From Bacteroidota bacterium (GTDB lineage Bacteria > Bacteroidota > Bacteroidia > UBA4408), in contig JADKCP010000001.1 in assembly GCA_016718805.1 (NCBI GenBank), positions 620,001 to 684,000 of the forward strand: 64,000 nt of DNA, in the 5' to 3' direction. The notes under the pieces are model-generated. The model saw nothing but the letters and a program-made list of their open reading frames with translations. It ran no database searches and was not told where the DNA came from. Positions 44,101-53,128 of the stretch are shown here, piece by piece. The first letter of the stretch is position 1. Every line of letters begins with the position of its first letter. Made by a program: the position numbers and the translations under genes.

Positions 44101-45201
44101 ATGAGACATTATGTAATTACAAACAGACTATTAAAAAACAGGAACAGTTTTGCTAAGGAAGGAAACAATTTCTCTAGCACTTTGCACTATGGTTATGCAG
44201 ATATAGATGATGCTACCGGAGAAGTAACCTTTGATATTATTGGAGAGGATAAGCACGAGGAAATTGACTTCAATTATTCTAAAATAAAAACCAATGCAAG
44301 TGGTTTAGCCTCCTTTTTTAAAGAACTCTATCATGAAATGCGGAACGAAGAAGCAGTAAAATCAACCAAAAATGACATTATGTTTTTCATTCACGGATAC
44401 GGACACAATGTTGAAAAAAGCATGCGCTTTCTTGCCCAGCTTCATCGCAAGTACGTGTTAAACAAAGACAGTAGTGTAAAGAAAATAGTAATGTTCATGT
44501 GGCCTTCAAAAGCGCACCATGTGGTAAGTTATATGAAAGAACGAAACGATGCAGAAATCAGCGGTCAGATTCTCGGAAAGTTTTATCAGCGACTGAAACA
44601 GTTTAATGATCAATATGCCGCAGTTTACGAAGCAGGTACAGAATTAAAAAACAGGGGTTTCATGCATTTACTTGTGCAATCAATGGGTAACAAGGTATTG
44701 CAAAAAATGTTTCAAACGATTTATTATGAAGAGGCTTATCTACATCAGTCATTTAAAGAGATAATTATGGTGGGTGCAGATTTGGAGGATAATATTCTTC
44801 AACCGGGTCAGCCTCTTGAGCTATTACCACAGATATGTGCTCGAGTACATTTATACATTCATAAGGGTGATTTTGCCTTGTGGATCTCCAAACTCTTTAA
44901 TTGGATTGGCGCTTTCCGAAATCGAAATCCTCTTGGGAAATTCGGGCCGGTGAACATTAATGAAATTAATGGTAAAGTGAAAGTTGTTGATGTAACTAAA
45001 GTTGAAAAATTCATCAGTTACGATAATGACAGCACTAAAGACTTTTTAGATGACAATTTGATACAACACCGCTATTTTATGTACAGCACAGAGGTCATTG
45101 AAGATATAACAGAAGTGATGCGAGGGATACCTTCAGAAAAAATGAAGCGTGATGTAAAGATTGAGGCGAGGTGGTTTACGTTGCCTTATTCGGGAAACTA
45201 A
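44101..45201 (+). CDS. Alpha/beta hydrolase, second of the lipase-like trio
   Basis: A 366-residue protein with an alpha/beta hydrolase core: oxyanion motif MFFIHGYGHNVEKSM, a strand VKKIVMFMWPS, the nucleophile elbow LLVQSMGNKVLQ (Ser in VQSMG, a non-canonical GxSxG), then IIMVGADLEDN, which may hold the acid, and a candidate His in ARVHLYIHKGD. The general form recalls DUF900-type hydrolases. There is no signal peptide. The substrate is unknown; the neighbouring DUF2235 and patatin genes suggest lipids or esters. The gap from the previous gene is 56 bases. Confidence 0.72.
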   Translation: MRHYVITNRLLKNRNSFAKEGNNFSSTLHYGYADIDDATGEVTFDIIGEDKHEEIDFNYSKIKTNASGLASFFKELYHEMRNEEAVKSTKNDIMFFIHGYGHNVEKSMRFLAQLHRKYVLNKDSSVKKIVMFMWPSKAHHVVSYMKERNDAEISGQILGKFYQRLKQFNDQYAAVYEAGTELKNRGFMHLLVQSMGNKVLQKMFQTIYYEEAYLHQSFKEIIMVGADLEDNILQPGQPLELLPQICARVHLYIHKGDFALWISKLFNWIGAFRNRNPLGKFGPVNINEINGKVKVVDVTKVEKFISYDNDSTKDFLDDNLIQHRYFMYSTEVIEDITEVMRGIPSEKMKRDVKIEARWFTLPYSGN

Positions 45202-45256
45202 GAGCTAAGGAATCTATGATAAAGAAATTGTAATTCTAACTTAAAAATAGTTGTTA

Positions 45257-46816
45257 ATGGAGCCAATTGACAAAATAAACAGTTTCATTGCCGATAGTCG
45301 TGTAGATGAAATTGTTTACGACTTAAAATCTGTATTAATGAAAGACGGAAAGATGCCTGTATATTCTGATATATATAAAGAGGAAGATGGTAAAATATAT
45401 CAATATGTTAATTATGTTCAGGAAGGCGGAGGAGTGCTAGGTATTGCGTTGGTGGGATATACCTATGTTTTAGAAAAATTAGGATTTCGTTTTGCAAAAT
45501 TAGCAGGTACCAGTGCTGGTGCAATTAATACTATACTGCTTGCATCAATTAATAAAGAAAATTACCCCAAATTAATTAATGAAAAAGTCGAAACCCAAAG
45601 TGAAATTATCTTACACGAATTATTGAGCTATGATTTATGGAACCTTGTTGATGGTAGTAAATTTGGTCGACTGCTAATTAATTTAGCTGTTAACAAAATG
45701 TCTCGATTAATCTTCTTTATTCTGTTACTGATTACCTCATTAATAATTCCATTAGGTTATGCAGTTATCAATTGTGTTTCGATTGTTTTTGATTTCACAA
45801 TTCCTCAATTCGTTATGTCAATAATTTTTTACACCACTGTATTATCCATTCTTATTCTTCTAGTAGGAGTTTTTATAATATTATATTACTTAAATCGCTT
45901 TGACCGATCTGGATTTGGGATAAATCCAGGTAATACATTTTATGATTGGATAAAAAATATACTTAACTCAAACAAAGTCCAAAACTCAGATGATTTACAA
46001 GATATTATGAAAAAGCGTTTTCAAGGCCTGAAACTTCGACATACTAATGAAAGATTACAAGGAGAGGGTATTGAGAGCACAACTGAGATTACCTTACCGT
46101 ATCTTACAATTGTAACGAGTGACATAACAAATCAAATTAAAGTTGAATTTCCGAGTATGGCAAAAGAATATTGGTCAAAAGAAGACCTTGAGTCTTTAAA
46201 CCCAGCCACATTCGTACGTGCATCAATGTCAATACCCATTTTTTTTTCACCGCTAAGAGTTGATGTAAACGAGGAAGTTATCGCTAATAGTTATTTGCAA
46301 CAGGAACGTATGGTTTCAACCCAGTTTTCGAAAATTAAATCAAAGCAAAATGATTTGACAAGCTACAAGGTTAGATTCGTAGATGGAGGAATATTATCAA
46401 ATTTTCCAATTAGCGTGTTTCACAACCCCAATATAAAAATTGCACGAATGCCTACGTTTGGTGTTAGACTTGAGGATAAACCGCATTTAATGGGTGGTAG
46501 GATTGAAAAGTTAAGATTAAAATTCTTTCCATTTCTCTATCGCATTTTTAATACTGTTAGGTTTAATTATGATAAGGATTTTTTGAAGAAATATGCTGTT
46601 TATCAAAAATGCATTGGACATATTGATGTTTCAAAATTTAACTGGCTTGATTTCGGTTTAAATAATGAAGAAAAAATCGCAATGTTTCGAAAAGGAGCCG
46701 AAGCTGCAAAGACATTTTTGCTGGGAGGTGATGTTTGGATTGACGGAAGGAAATATGAATTTGGGAAATTTGATTGGGAAAAATTCAAGAGGGAACGATC
46801 TGAAATAGCTGATTAG
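45257..46816 (+). CDS. Patatin-like phospholipase with membrane insertion
   Basis: A 519-residue patatin: oxyanion loop EGGGVLGIALVG, nucleophile Ser86 in AGTSAGAI, and catalytic Asp in VDGGILSNFP, forming the Ser/Asp dyad. Between nucleophile and Asp there is an unusual insert with two hydrophobic helices (FFILLLITSLIIPLGYAVI and TTVLSILILLVGVFIILYYL, about residues 154-215), which should anchor the enzyme in the membrane. ATG 45257 is preferred over the TTG at 45251. No signal peptide. Patatins cleave acyl chains from phospholipids and occur in virulence and in antiphage systems. Here it is the third lipase-like gene in a row. Confidence 0.85.
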   Translation: MEPIDKINSFIADSRVDEIVYDLKSVLMKDGKMPVYSDIYKEEDGKIYQYVNYVQEGGGVLGIALVGYTYVLEKLGFRFAKLAGTSAGAINTILLASINKENYPKLINEKVETQSEIILHELLSYDLWNLVDGSKFGRLLINLAVNKMSRLIFFILLLITSLIIPLGYAVINCVSIVFDFTIPQFVMSIIFYTTVLSILILLVGVFIILYYLNRFDRSGFGINPGNTFYDWIKNILNSNKVQNSDDLQDIMKKRFQGLKLRHTNERLQGEGIESTTEITLPYLTIVTSDITNQIKVEFPSMAKEYWSKEDLESLNPATFVRASMSIPIFFSPLRVDVNEEVIANSYLQQERMVSTQFSKIKSKQNDLTSYKVRFVDGGILSNFPISVFHNPNIKIARMPTFGVRLEDKPHLMGGRIEKLRLKFFPFLYRIFNTVRFNYDKDFLKKYAVYQKCIGHIDVSKFNWLDFGLNNEEKIAMFRKGAEAAKTFLLGGDVWIDGRKYEFGKFDWEKFKRERSEIAD

Positions 46817-46844
46817 CATTATGCTTAATATAAATAAACAATAA

Positions 46845-47333
46845 ATGATTAGACGTTTTTTTTTAAGGTTGCTACTCTTACTGTGTTTTGAGCTAAAGGC
46901 GCAGCAAATTTCTTTGAACTTGAATAAAGCTCCGATTCTGAAAGTGGGGGATGTAATAAATGTTAAGAATGGGGATGAGTTGACCATCACTTCGAATGTT
47001 GAAATTGACTCAGTAATTGTTGTTTATAAAAGCTATTATCTGAAAACTAACAAATTCTTCGAAATACCATCTTCTGGAATTCAAGCACAGGAAGAACCTA
47101 AGCACATCATTAAATTTTCTGTAACCAAGTCCCGTAATGAAAAGCAAAAGGGTAAATCAACAGACATAAAGTTAAATGAGTATAAATTCATTATCTGCAC
47201 TGAAGCTGAATGCAAGGATAAAATGCGGTTTCCAAGAAATAGCAATGCATCAATATTTGTGTTTTACAAAAAATCTCCCTTAAACAAAAAAACTAAAGAC
47301 AAAATTAAAATTAGTATTTATGAAAAGATATAG
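46845..47333 (+). CDS. Small exported protein of unknown function
   Basis: A 162-residue protein with a signal peptide (basic MIRRFFLR, hydrophobic LLLLLCFELKA, cut before QQ). The mature part has beta-rich segments (ILKVGDVINVKNGDELTITS, IDSVIVVYKSYYL) and a Lys-rich C-terminal half with two Cys in FIICTEAEC. It follows the patatin gene by 28 bases and overlaps the next gene by 14. No family is recognised. It may be an immunity-like or accessory partner of the enzymes encoded around it, but nothing in the sequence proves that. Confidence 0.6.
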   Translation: MIRRFFLRLLLLLCFELKAQQISLNLNKAPILKVGDVINVKNGDELTITSNVEIDSVIVVYKSYYLKTNKFFEIPSSGIQAQEEPKHIIKFSVTKSRNEKQKGKSTDIKLNEYKFIICTEAECKDKMRFPRNSNASIFVFYKKSPLNKKTKDKIKISIYEKI

Positions 47334-47997
47334 AAACTACACTATTTATCCAATAAAAAAGAGATTTGAAGAAAGCAAAACAGATTATTTCAAATACATT
47401 GGGTTATTAACTTTCATACTTTCTCTCATTTCATTTATTGCTACGTTTTATTATAATGAAAAATGGAAACGTGCAGAATATTTTGATAAAAAATATAAGG
47501 ATTTTTCTTCGGATGTGGACACTAAATTAATAAGACAAATTTTATTTTACAATTCTTCAATAGTAAGAATCAGTGGCAGGACCTTTGAATTGAAATCAAG
47601 CCAAGTCAATGAAATCATTCTGCCAGATACCTCTTATTACGCTTTGGATTCTCATAAGATAAGTGACAGTACCAGAAGCATTTTGAGAGAAAAATTTCAC
47701 AATTACTTAGATAATTTGAGTTCATTTTTCACATATTACGATGAAGGAAATGTAAAAAGGGAACAACTGTTACATTATCTATCTTATGATCTGAAGGCCA
47801 TATCAGACACAAACTTTCACTTTAATAATAACATCACAAAATATTGGTTGTGGCTTTTTATTAAAGAATATGAATATAATGGAATTATTAAAATGTGTGA
47901 ATTGAATGACTTGCCTATAATACCAAGCAGTAAAGCAGAAATTCTTAATGCAATTAAGGAAAAGGAATTAAGAGAATTTCCAGATTATCCAATATAA
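47320..47997 (+). CDS. Single-pass membrane protein of unknown function
   Basis: A 225-residue protein: 29 cytoplasmic residues, one membrane helix (IGLLTFILSLISFIATFYYN), and a helical soluble part with few aromatic clusters and no Cys-based motif. Topology is likely N-in with the bulk outside, or the reverse; charge balance does not decide. Translation is coupled to the preceding exported protein (14-base overlap). Nothing resembling an enzyme is visible. The pairing with the preceding exported protein suggests a small envelope complex. Confidence 0.6.
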   Translation: MKRYRNYTIYPIKKRFEESKTDYFKYIGLLTFILSLISFIATFYYNEKWKRAEYFDKKYKDFSSDVDTKLIRQILFYNSSIVRISGRTFELKSSQVNEIILPDTSYYALDSHKISDSTRSILREKFHNYLDNLSSFFTYYDEGNVKREQLLHYLSYDLKAISDTNFHFNNNITKYWLWLFIKEYEYNGIIKMCELNDLPIIPSSKAEILNAIKEKELREFPDYPI

Positions 47998-48040
47998 CTT
48001 CATAAATAAATATAGTTCAAATTTAAGAAATCTCTCGCCA

Positions 48041-48625
48041 ATGGACATTAAATCAACAACCGACATTCTAATTTTTATTGTTTTCTTCATCCCAGGATTT
48101 GTAATGATGAAAACATATAGTTTATTAGTAGCTCGTGATAAGTCCAATTTTTCTGATGACTTCATGGAAGCAATAGCATTCAGCTGTCTGAACTATGCAG
48201 TGTGCTCTCCGCTGATCCTCTATATGCATGTGAATGTCTGGTATATTTTTCACCCTAACCTGTTCATATTTGTAGCGATATTAGTTGAGTTGATCATTCC
48301 CATTGTTATCGTTACATTTTATATAAAAATCATAAATGGAAATTGGGCGGCAAAACGAAACATTTTATCTACCAATCGAAGTGCATGGGATGAGTATTTT
48401 TCAAGAAGAGAAGGGGTTTGGGTAATTGTCACCCTGAAGAATGGAGTAAAAATTGGAGGAAGGTATACAAGAAATTCATTCACCTCTTCCTATCCCTTAA
48501 CCGATATATACATTTCAGAGTTATGGAAGCTTTCGAAGCAGGGAGGTTTTCTTAGTATGGTACCCAACACGAATGGAATACTAATTCTTAATAATGAAAT
48601 AAGTTACTTAGAGTTTATCAAATAA
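48041..48625 (+). CDS. DUF6338-like membrane protein
   Basis: A 194-residue protein opening with TTDILIFIVFFIPGFVMMKTYSLLV, two further hydrophobic helices, then a soluble C-terminal beta domain with WVIVTLKNGVKIGGRY and PLTDIYISELWKL. This architecture, a PGF-containing membrane helix followed by a small barrel with a NG(x)xxGG(R/K)Y turn, is what I associate with DUF6338. Members are seen near defence and toxin genes; no function is established. The next gene, a very polar 76-residue protein, follows after 25 bases. Confidence 0.6.
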   Translation: MDIKSTTDILIFIVFFIPGFVMMKTYSLLVARDKSNFSDDFMEAIAFSCLNYAVCSPLILYMHVNVWYIFHPNLFIFVAILVELIIPIVIVTFYIKIINGNWAAKRNILSTNRSAWDEYFSRREGVWVIVTLKNGVKIGGRYTRNSFTSSYPLTDIYISELWKLSKQGGFLSMVPNTNGILILNNEISYLEFIK

Positions 48626-48650
48626 TCATAATAACCAAAAAGCGAAAAAC

Positions 48651-48881
48651 ATGGCAAAAGGCAATACCAAAAATCAAGATGGCAATTCAGCTAACAATGA
48701 CAATGTGAAAAAGGGCGATGGAGATAATCTGAATTGGAATAGACATCCAAATAATAAAGCGGATTGGAGTCAGAATATATCTGAAGGCTATAAGCCAACA
48801 GAAGACAATACAAATCCTTCTCAACCTCCGCAGGACTCTGGAACTGGAGCTGCCCAAGATAGTACTGACACTGGTAGGTAA
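48651..48881 (+). CDS. Small hydrophilic low-complexity protein
   Basis: A 76-residue protein rich in Asn, Asp, Gly, Lys and Gln (for example NTKNQDGNSANNDNVKKGDG and NPSQPPQDSGTG) with no hydrophobic core and no signal. It is probably disordered. Co-directionality, spacing and an ATG start support it as a real gene directly after the DUF6338-like gene. No function can be proposed from the sequence. Confidence 0.5.
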   Translation: MAKGNTKNQDGNSANNDNVKKGDGDNLNWNRHPNNKADWSQNISEGYKPTEDNTNPSQPPQDSGTGAAQDSTDTGR

Positions 48882-48902
48882 TTAATACTTGTGCAGATTA
48901 TA

Positions 48903-49250
48903 ATGAAAAATAAAGTATCCAATTACTACCATTATACCTTAAAGGGTATTTGGTATTTTTTGAAAGGCATGAGCAAAGCATTATTCTTCTTTAGCTTGGG
49001 ATTAATATTCGGTTTTCTTCTATTTCTTTTTGATAAGATTCAGACCAAGGATGATATTAAAGATTATATCCTTTTATCAATAGTACTAGTACCGCTTAGT
49101 CTGTTCATCTGGCTCATCGCAAGAAAACTATATTATTCCAAGGTAGAGAATGCGCATCGAAATGAAATAAATGAGATATTAGAGAGATTACAGAACGGTA
49201 ATGAAATAAGCACAACTACATTTGAGAGAGAAAAAGCCAGATATTCCTAA
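48903..49250 (+). CDS. Two-TM membrane protein, last gene of the lipase operon
   Basis: A protein of 115 residues from ATG 48903 (GTG 48891 would add four). Two hydrophobic helices (ALFFFSLGLIFGFLLFLFDKI and ILLSIVLVPLSLFIWLIA) are followed by a charged cytoplasmic helix (VENAHRNEINEILERLQNGN). Unknown family. It ends the operon; a 351-base intergenic region with motif B follows. The hairpin-like two-helix topology resembles small holin-like or scaffold proteins, but that is only a resemblance. Confidence 0.55.
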   Translation: MKNKVSNYYHYTLKGIWYFLKGMSKALFFFSLGLIFGFLLFLFDKIQTKDDIKDYILLSIVLVPLSLFIWLIARKLYYSKVENAHRNEINEILERLQNGNEISTTTFEREKARYS

Positions 49251-49601
49251 ATATTTTAAAATTTAAAATGTTTCAAATTGAAACCACTAGGACTAAACTC
49301 ATTTTTAAATGAGGGAATTTTCATTTAAGCTATAAAAATTTCAAAAAAGAACACCCGTATAAATACGAATTTTTGATTTCGTTTGAAATTTAAATATATG
49401 ATTCTTAGTTATTTGGAATAGATTGATATTGCATAATTAGAATCTAAAATGAAATAGAGATTAAGTTTAATCGAAAATTGGAACTCAAAGTTATGGCGTA
49501 CATACTTTAAGGGCTAATAGCTGAAAGGGAATGATTTTTTTAACATTCTTTTAAGCAATAAAACCAGCAGACATTAGTTTGCATAATTATAAGCCCAACA
49601 A
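49251..49601. other. Intergenic region with operator motif B
   Basis: No gene is visible. The region contains a short palindrome, CTCATTTTTAAATGAG (49298-49313), which may be a weak terminator without a T-tract, then motif B at 49352-49375 and a long AT-rich leader running to the amidase gene. A -7-like sequence is not clear. Confidence 0.55.
49352..49375 (+). promoter_or_regulatory. Operator-like motif site B, upstream of the amidase/giant-protein operon
   Basis: CACCCGTATAAATACGAATT followed by TTTG. The core CGTAT-AA-ATACG is a perfect inverted repeat. It matches site A in CACCC, GTA(G/T)AAATACG and the T-rich end. It lies about 225 bases before the amidase start. Confidence 0.5.
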
Positions 49602-50249
49602 ATGCCCGCTCTTGCAAAATTAGACCTCAAAAAAATTGTTCAGGTAAAATTTCCAGATGCTCAATATTTCAAAGAGGAGCAGGTAAAAAAGCAAATTGTT
49701 ATACACCACACTGTAAGCGGACCCGATGCTGTTACTGTATTTGAAGGATGGGCATCCAACCCCGACAGAGTAGCTACAGCATTTGTAATTAGTGGTAATG
49801 GAACAATCGTGCAGGGATTTGGAAGCAAATACTGGGCGCATCACCTAGGTTTAAAACGCCCTAACAATACCGCATTAAACAAAGCCTCCATAGGAATAGA
49901 AGTGTGCAACTGGGGAGGCCTTACCTTTAAAGACGGGAAATATTACTCCGCATTTAAGCGCGAAGTTCCTGCTGCCAATTTAGTGGACTATGGAAAGAAA
50001 TTCCGAGGCTTTCGTTTCTTTCATAAATATACTCCCGCACAAATTGAATCACTCAGGCAACTGCTGGTTTTCTTAGCAGACAAATACTCAATCTCAAAAA
50101 CTTATAATGCGGATATGTGGGATATTTCTTCTGCTGCACTTTCTGGTAAGAATGGAATTTATACTCATGTAAGTTACCGGGAGGATAAGAGTGATATGCA
50201 TCCCCAAGAGGAGTTGGTGGGGATGTTGAAGGGATTGCAGCAAAGTTAA
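49602..50249 (+). CDS. N-acetylmuramoyl-L-alanine amidase (Amidase_2/PGRP type)
   Basis: A 215-residue zinc amidase that cleaves the bond between muramic acid and the stem peptide of peptidoglycan. Zinc ligands by family alignment are His35 (VIHHTVSG), His189 (GIYTHVSYRED) and Asp198 (KSDMHPQ); Trp78-His81 (YWAHHLG) and Glu100 (IGIEVCNWG) are also typical. No signal peptide is present, unlike secreted AmpD-type housekeeping enzymes, so it resembles a phage-type lysin or a lytic component of a secretion machine. It is the first gene of a tightly packed operon, 26 bases from the next. Confidence 0.88.
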   Translation: MPALAKLDLKKIVQVKFPDAQYFKEEQVKKQIVIHHTVSGPDAVTVFEGWASNPDRVATAFVISGNGTIVQGFGSKYWAHHLGLKRPNNTALNKASIGIEVCNWGGLTFKDGKYYSAFKREVPAANLVDYGKKFRGFRFFHKYTPAQIESLRQLLVFLADKYSISKTYNADMWDISSAALSGKNGIYTHVSYREDKSDMHPQEELVGMLKGLQQS

Positions 50250-50275
50250 ACGAGTTCAAAACTGATGATATTAAT

Positions 50276-53128
50276 ATGGCAACTACAACTGATTTAGGCT
50301 TTTCCCCCGAATATTTTATGCCTGTAATTCCGCCACCGGTCTCAGGACCTTACGGAACATATACAGTAACACCCGACTCTCTTGATCCTAGCGATCTGAA
50401 TGCAGGGTTAAAGTTTACGATTTCACCACCGTCTGGTGCAACAAAGCATGACAACTATTTAATGGTGGATGGCAGCATCACTTTTGTAAGAGCAACTTAT
50501 GATTTTCCAATATATCTTGGAGTTCTGGGAGGAGAAACTGCTGATTTTAATTCGATCATTATTCACATTAATCCAGTTTCATCCGATGTGTTAAAAAAAC
50601 ACTTACCCCCAGGTGTTCCTCCTGCTGAGTATATTATTATTGAGAACATTAACGAGTCAGACTTTACGACTGATCTTACTAATCATTTAACTGCAGTTGC
50701 AAATGCAGCCTCTCCTATAAACTCTCCCTTTGAGAGCAGTCAGTTCTTAAAATACCTGGATATCTATTGGAAGGAATCTCAAGGTAACACGACAGGCACC
50801 ATTGCTGACAAAATTAATCTTATAGTCGATAATGTTCTGAGCTCTGATTCACAAGTGGCTTGCAGAGCAGGTTTAAAACTCGGAAGTATTATCAATAATG
50901 TTGCAGGAAACGCAGAGTTTAATATCCGCATGATTGAATCGGCCGGGGTAGAATTAATTACTCCAATTGCTTATTTGAAAAACATGGATCTGTTACCGGA
51001 TGCCACAAAAGGTGCTAGATGGACCAGCCACCCATTAAAAGCAGCACTTTCAGGTTATGCTACTCCACTAGATATTTATTTAAAGTTTGAAATCTGGAAT
51101 CCTCTGAGTGTGGATGATCCTAGTGAGCCTGAATACGTGCCCATCGATGCTGGATGTGAAGTACAATTAATGGATTATGATCAAGGCACACCAGTTCAAG
51201 TTGATTCGTCTTTATATACAGATAGCAATGGAAATGTTACGTTCAGCTTTAATCCTTTACCGCCTGGGTCTTCAGATCCATTTCCTGATTTATTCTTTGT
51301 TATTGTAAGTCCGGAATCTTCAAAATACTCTACTTACAATAGTGCTCATTCACCAGGGATTACTCTTCCAAGCGAATGGAGCACTAAGGCTGCTAATGGT
51401 ACCGACAACTGGTTAAGTGTTGACGGAACCCCTGGCTACTTCGAAAACTTTTCAGGGTTTAAACTTGGTAAAGTTGCAGCGCGATTGACATATCGGATTG
51501 GCGTAGATTTTCATTTAAAATTGCAATATAAAGTCCCATTCAAGCCTGCTGCACAAGTATTACCACCATGTATTAAGGTAGAGTTATTGTCAGATAGCAC
51601 ATTATATGAAACTTGCCTAACTAATACAAATGGTGAGGTGCATGGTATAAATTTTACAATTAATCCAAATGAAGATTTATACTATCGAGTTTATTTTGAG
51701 ACTGAAGATTCGGAAATCCATTTAAAGAAGACCAGAATCCTATTTATTATGCAGCAAGCTACTTCTCAGTTTTGGAATACAAAAAATGATGGTGATTGTA
51801 AAATACACTATTTACTGAACAGACAGACTTCCTTAAATAGTCCCAATTCATCTGAAAGGAATAAACCAGATATAATGCTTTTTACAAAAGATGTCAATAA
51901 CTATGCCTTTTATTTTTTAAAAATAGTTAGAGAAATTCATTATTTCCTTAATTATTTTACCAATGGCAGTTGGCTAGGTATTGATGTAGATTTATTTCTA
52001 TCACATATTTTTGATTTTTTACCTGGGATAACTGCAACTTCTTATCCAAAAGGCACGATTCAATTTAGTTCAAAAAAGGATAATTGGGACAGGGGAACTA
52101 TCGTACATGAGTATTTTCATCAGGTTATGTGGGAAGTGGCAAATTATTCAAACACGAGTATAGCTACTCAATTTGCTTGGGATACAATCGCTGATTTCGA
52201 TTTTTCTCATTATTTTAATGGGGTAAGTACAGAGTCTAGGGCATTAACTGAGGGCTGGAGTGGCGCATTTGCTAATATTTTTGGTGACTTTTCACTATAC
52301 TTAACTAATAAGGGTGAGGCCTATTATGAACTAAACTTGCTAACTAATGCAACTCAATTAGACCCTGAAACTCCGCTTTTAAATCCAGATAGAGGATACT
52401 TTGTAGAAGGAGCGGTAGCAAACGCACTAACTTATATTTTTTGGGACCATGTAGTAGGCGATGATTACATTGAAATCGGCCCTTCGAATACGCTCACTAC
52501 TAATAAGAAAATAATTGAAAGTAATAACGGAAATATTATAGATAAGAACCCGTGGTTACCGCAAGATAGCACAACAAAAAGTATAATTGTAAACCGGTTT
52601 CAAAACTACTTTTGGAATCCTTTAACAGATTTAACATCTTATTCACTACCCGACTCCTTTAATTTAATTGATAAGATAAAAGTTCGAAATAGTGCTACAG
52701 CAAATAACGTTTGGCATATTTTAAGAGCTGACTTTCTGCTTTGGAATATTTCTATTGGGGCATTTCCTACACCCTCTAATTATGATTATCCAAGCATTTC
52801 CTCACTTAATTTTGATAATTACTCCTTAATTGATATTCAAAGTAATGTTATAGTATTGGAATGTACCGGTAGCGGTTATTTTATAAATAAAGACATAGGT
52901 TTTACGCATGTTCAAATAAAAGTAAAGTTCGGAAAGCCTAACATTAACGGGGTACCAGTATATGTTTATTCAAACACCAACAGCATTAATGTACTAGATG
53001 AAAATAGAATAGAATTTCAAATTCCTGCTTTTATCCAAACAGGTTTAGTAGATATTGTTTTAGAAACATATATAAGAAAAGTACTTGTCAACACTCATAC
53101 CAAAACGGATGCGTTTACATATTTATAA
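50276..53128 (+). CDS. Large putative zinc metallopeptidase without signal peptide
   Basis: A 950-residue protein. The N-terminal two thirds are beta-rich, with two segments of carboxypeptidase-regulatory or Ig-like look (DSSLYTDSNGNVTFSFNP and LYETCLTNTNGEVHGINF). At 607-618 there is TIVHEYFHQVMWEV, an HExxH zinc site (His611, Glu612, His615), and 44 residues later ALTEGWSGAFANIFGD with Glu659 as candidate third ligand, the gluzincin pattern. The C-terminus is an IPT/TIG-like beta domain (FTHVQIKVKFGKPNINGVPV). There is no Sec signal, membrane helix or T9SS tail. It may be a secreted-by-machine or intracellular protein. Its end overlaps the next gene. Confidence 0.65.
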   Translation: MATTTDLGFSPEYFMPVIPPPVSGPYGTYTVTPDSLDPSDLNAGLKFTISPPSGATKHDNYLMVDGSITFVRATYDFPIYLGVLGGETADFNSIIIHINPVSSDVLKKHLPPGVPPAEYIIIENINESDFTTDLTNHLTAVANAASPINSPFESSQFLKYLDIYWKESQGNTTGTIADKINLIVDNVLSSDSQVACRAGLKLGSIINNVAGNAEFNIRMIESAGVELITPIAYLKNMDLLPDATKGARWTSHPLKAALSGYATPLDIYLKFEIWNPLSVDDPSEPEYVPIDAGCEVQLMDYDQGTPVQVDSSLYTDSNGNVTFSFNPLPPGSSDPFPDLFFVIVSPESSKYSTYNSAHSPGITLPSEWSTKAANGTDNWLSVDGTPGYFENFSGFKLGKVAARLTYRIGVDFHLKLQYKVPFKPAAQVLPPCIKVELLSDSTLYETCLTNTNGEVHGINFTINPNEDLYYRVYFETEDSEIHLKKTRILFIMQQATSQFWNTKNDGDCKIHYLLNRQTSLNSPNSSERNKPDIMLFTKDVNNYAFYFLKIVREIHYFLNYFTNGSWLGIDVDLFLSHIFDFLPGITATSYPKGTIQFSSKKDNWDRGTIVHEYFHQVMWEVANYSNTSIATQFAWDTIADFDFSHYFNGVSTESRALTEGWSGAFANIFGDFSLYLTNKGEAYYELNLLTNATQLDPETPLLNPDRGYFVEGAVANALTYIFWDHVVGDDYIEIGPSNTLTTNKKIIESNNGNIIDKNPWLPQDSTTKSIIVNRFQNYFWNPLTDLTSYSLPDSFNLIDKIKVRNSATANNVWHILRADFLLWNISIGAFPTPSNYDYPSISSLNFDNYSLIDIQSNVIVLECTGSGYFINKDIGFTHVQIKVKFGKPNINGVPVYVYSNTNSINVLDENRIEFQIPAFIQTGLVDIVLETYIRKVLVNTHTKTDAFTYL

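Noticed and set aside
49298..49313. Palindrome CTCATTTTTAAATGAG as a terminator
   Set aside because: The loop would be too small for the full stem and no T-tract follows, so it is noted only within the intergenic region.
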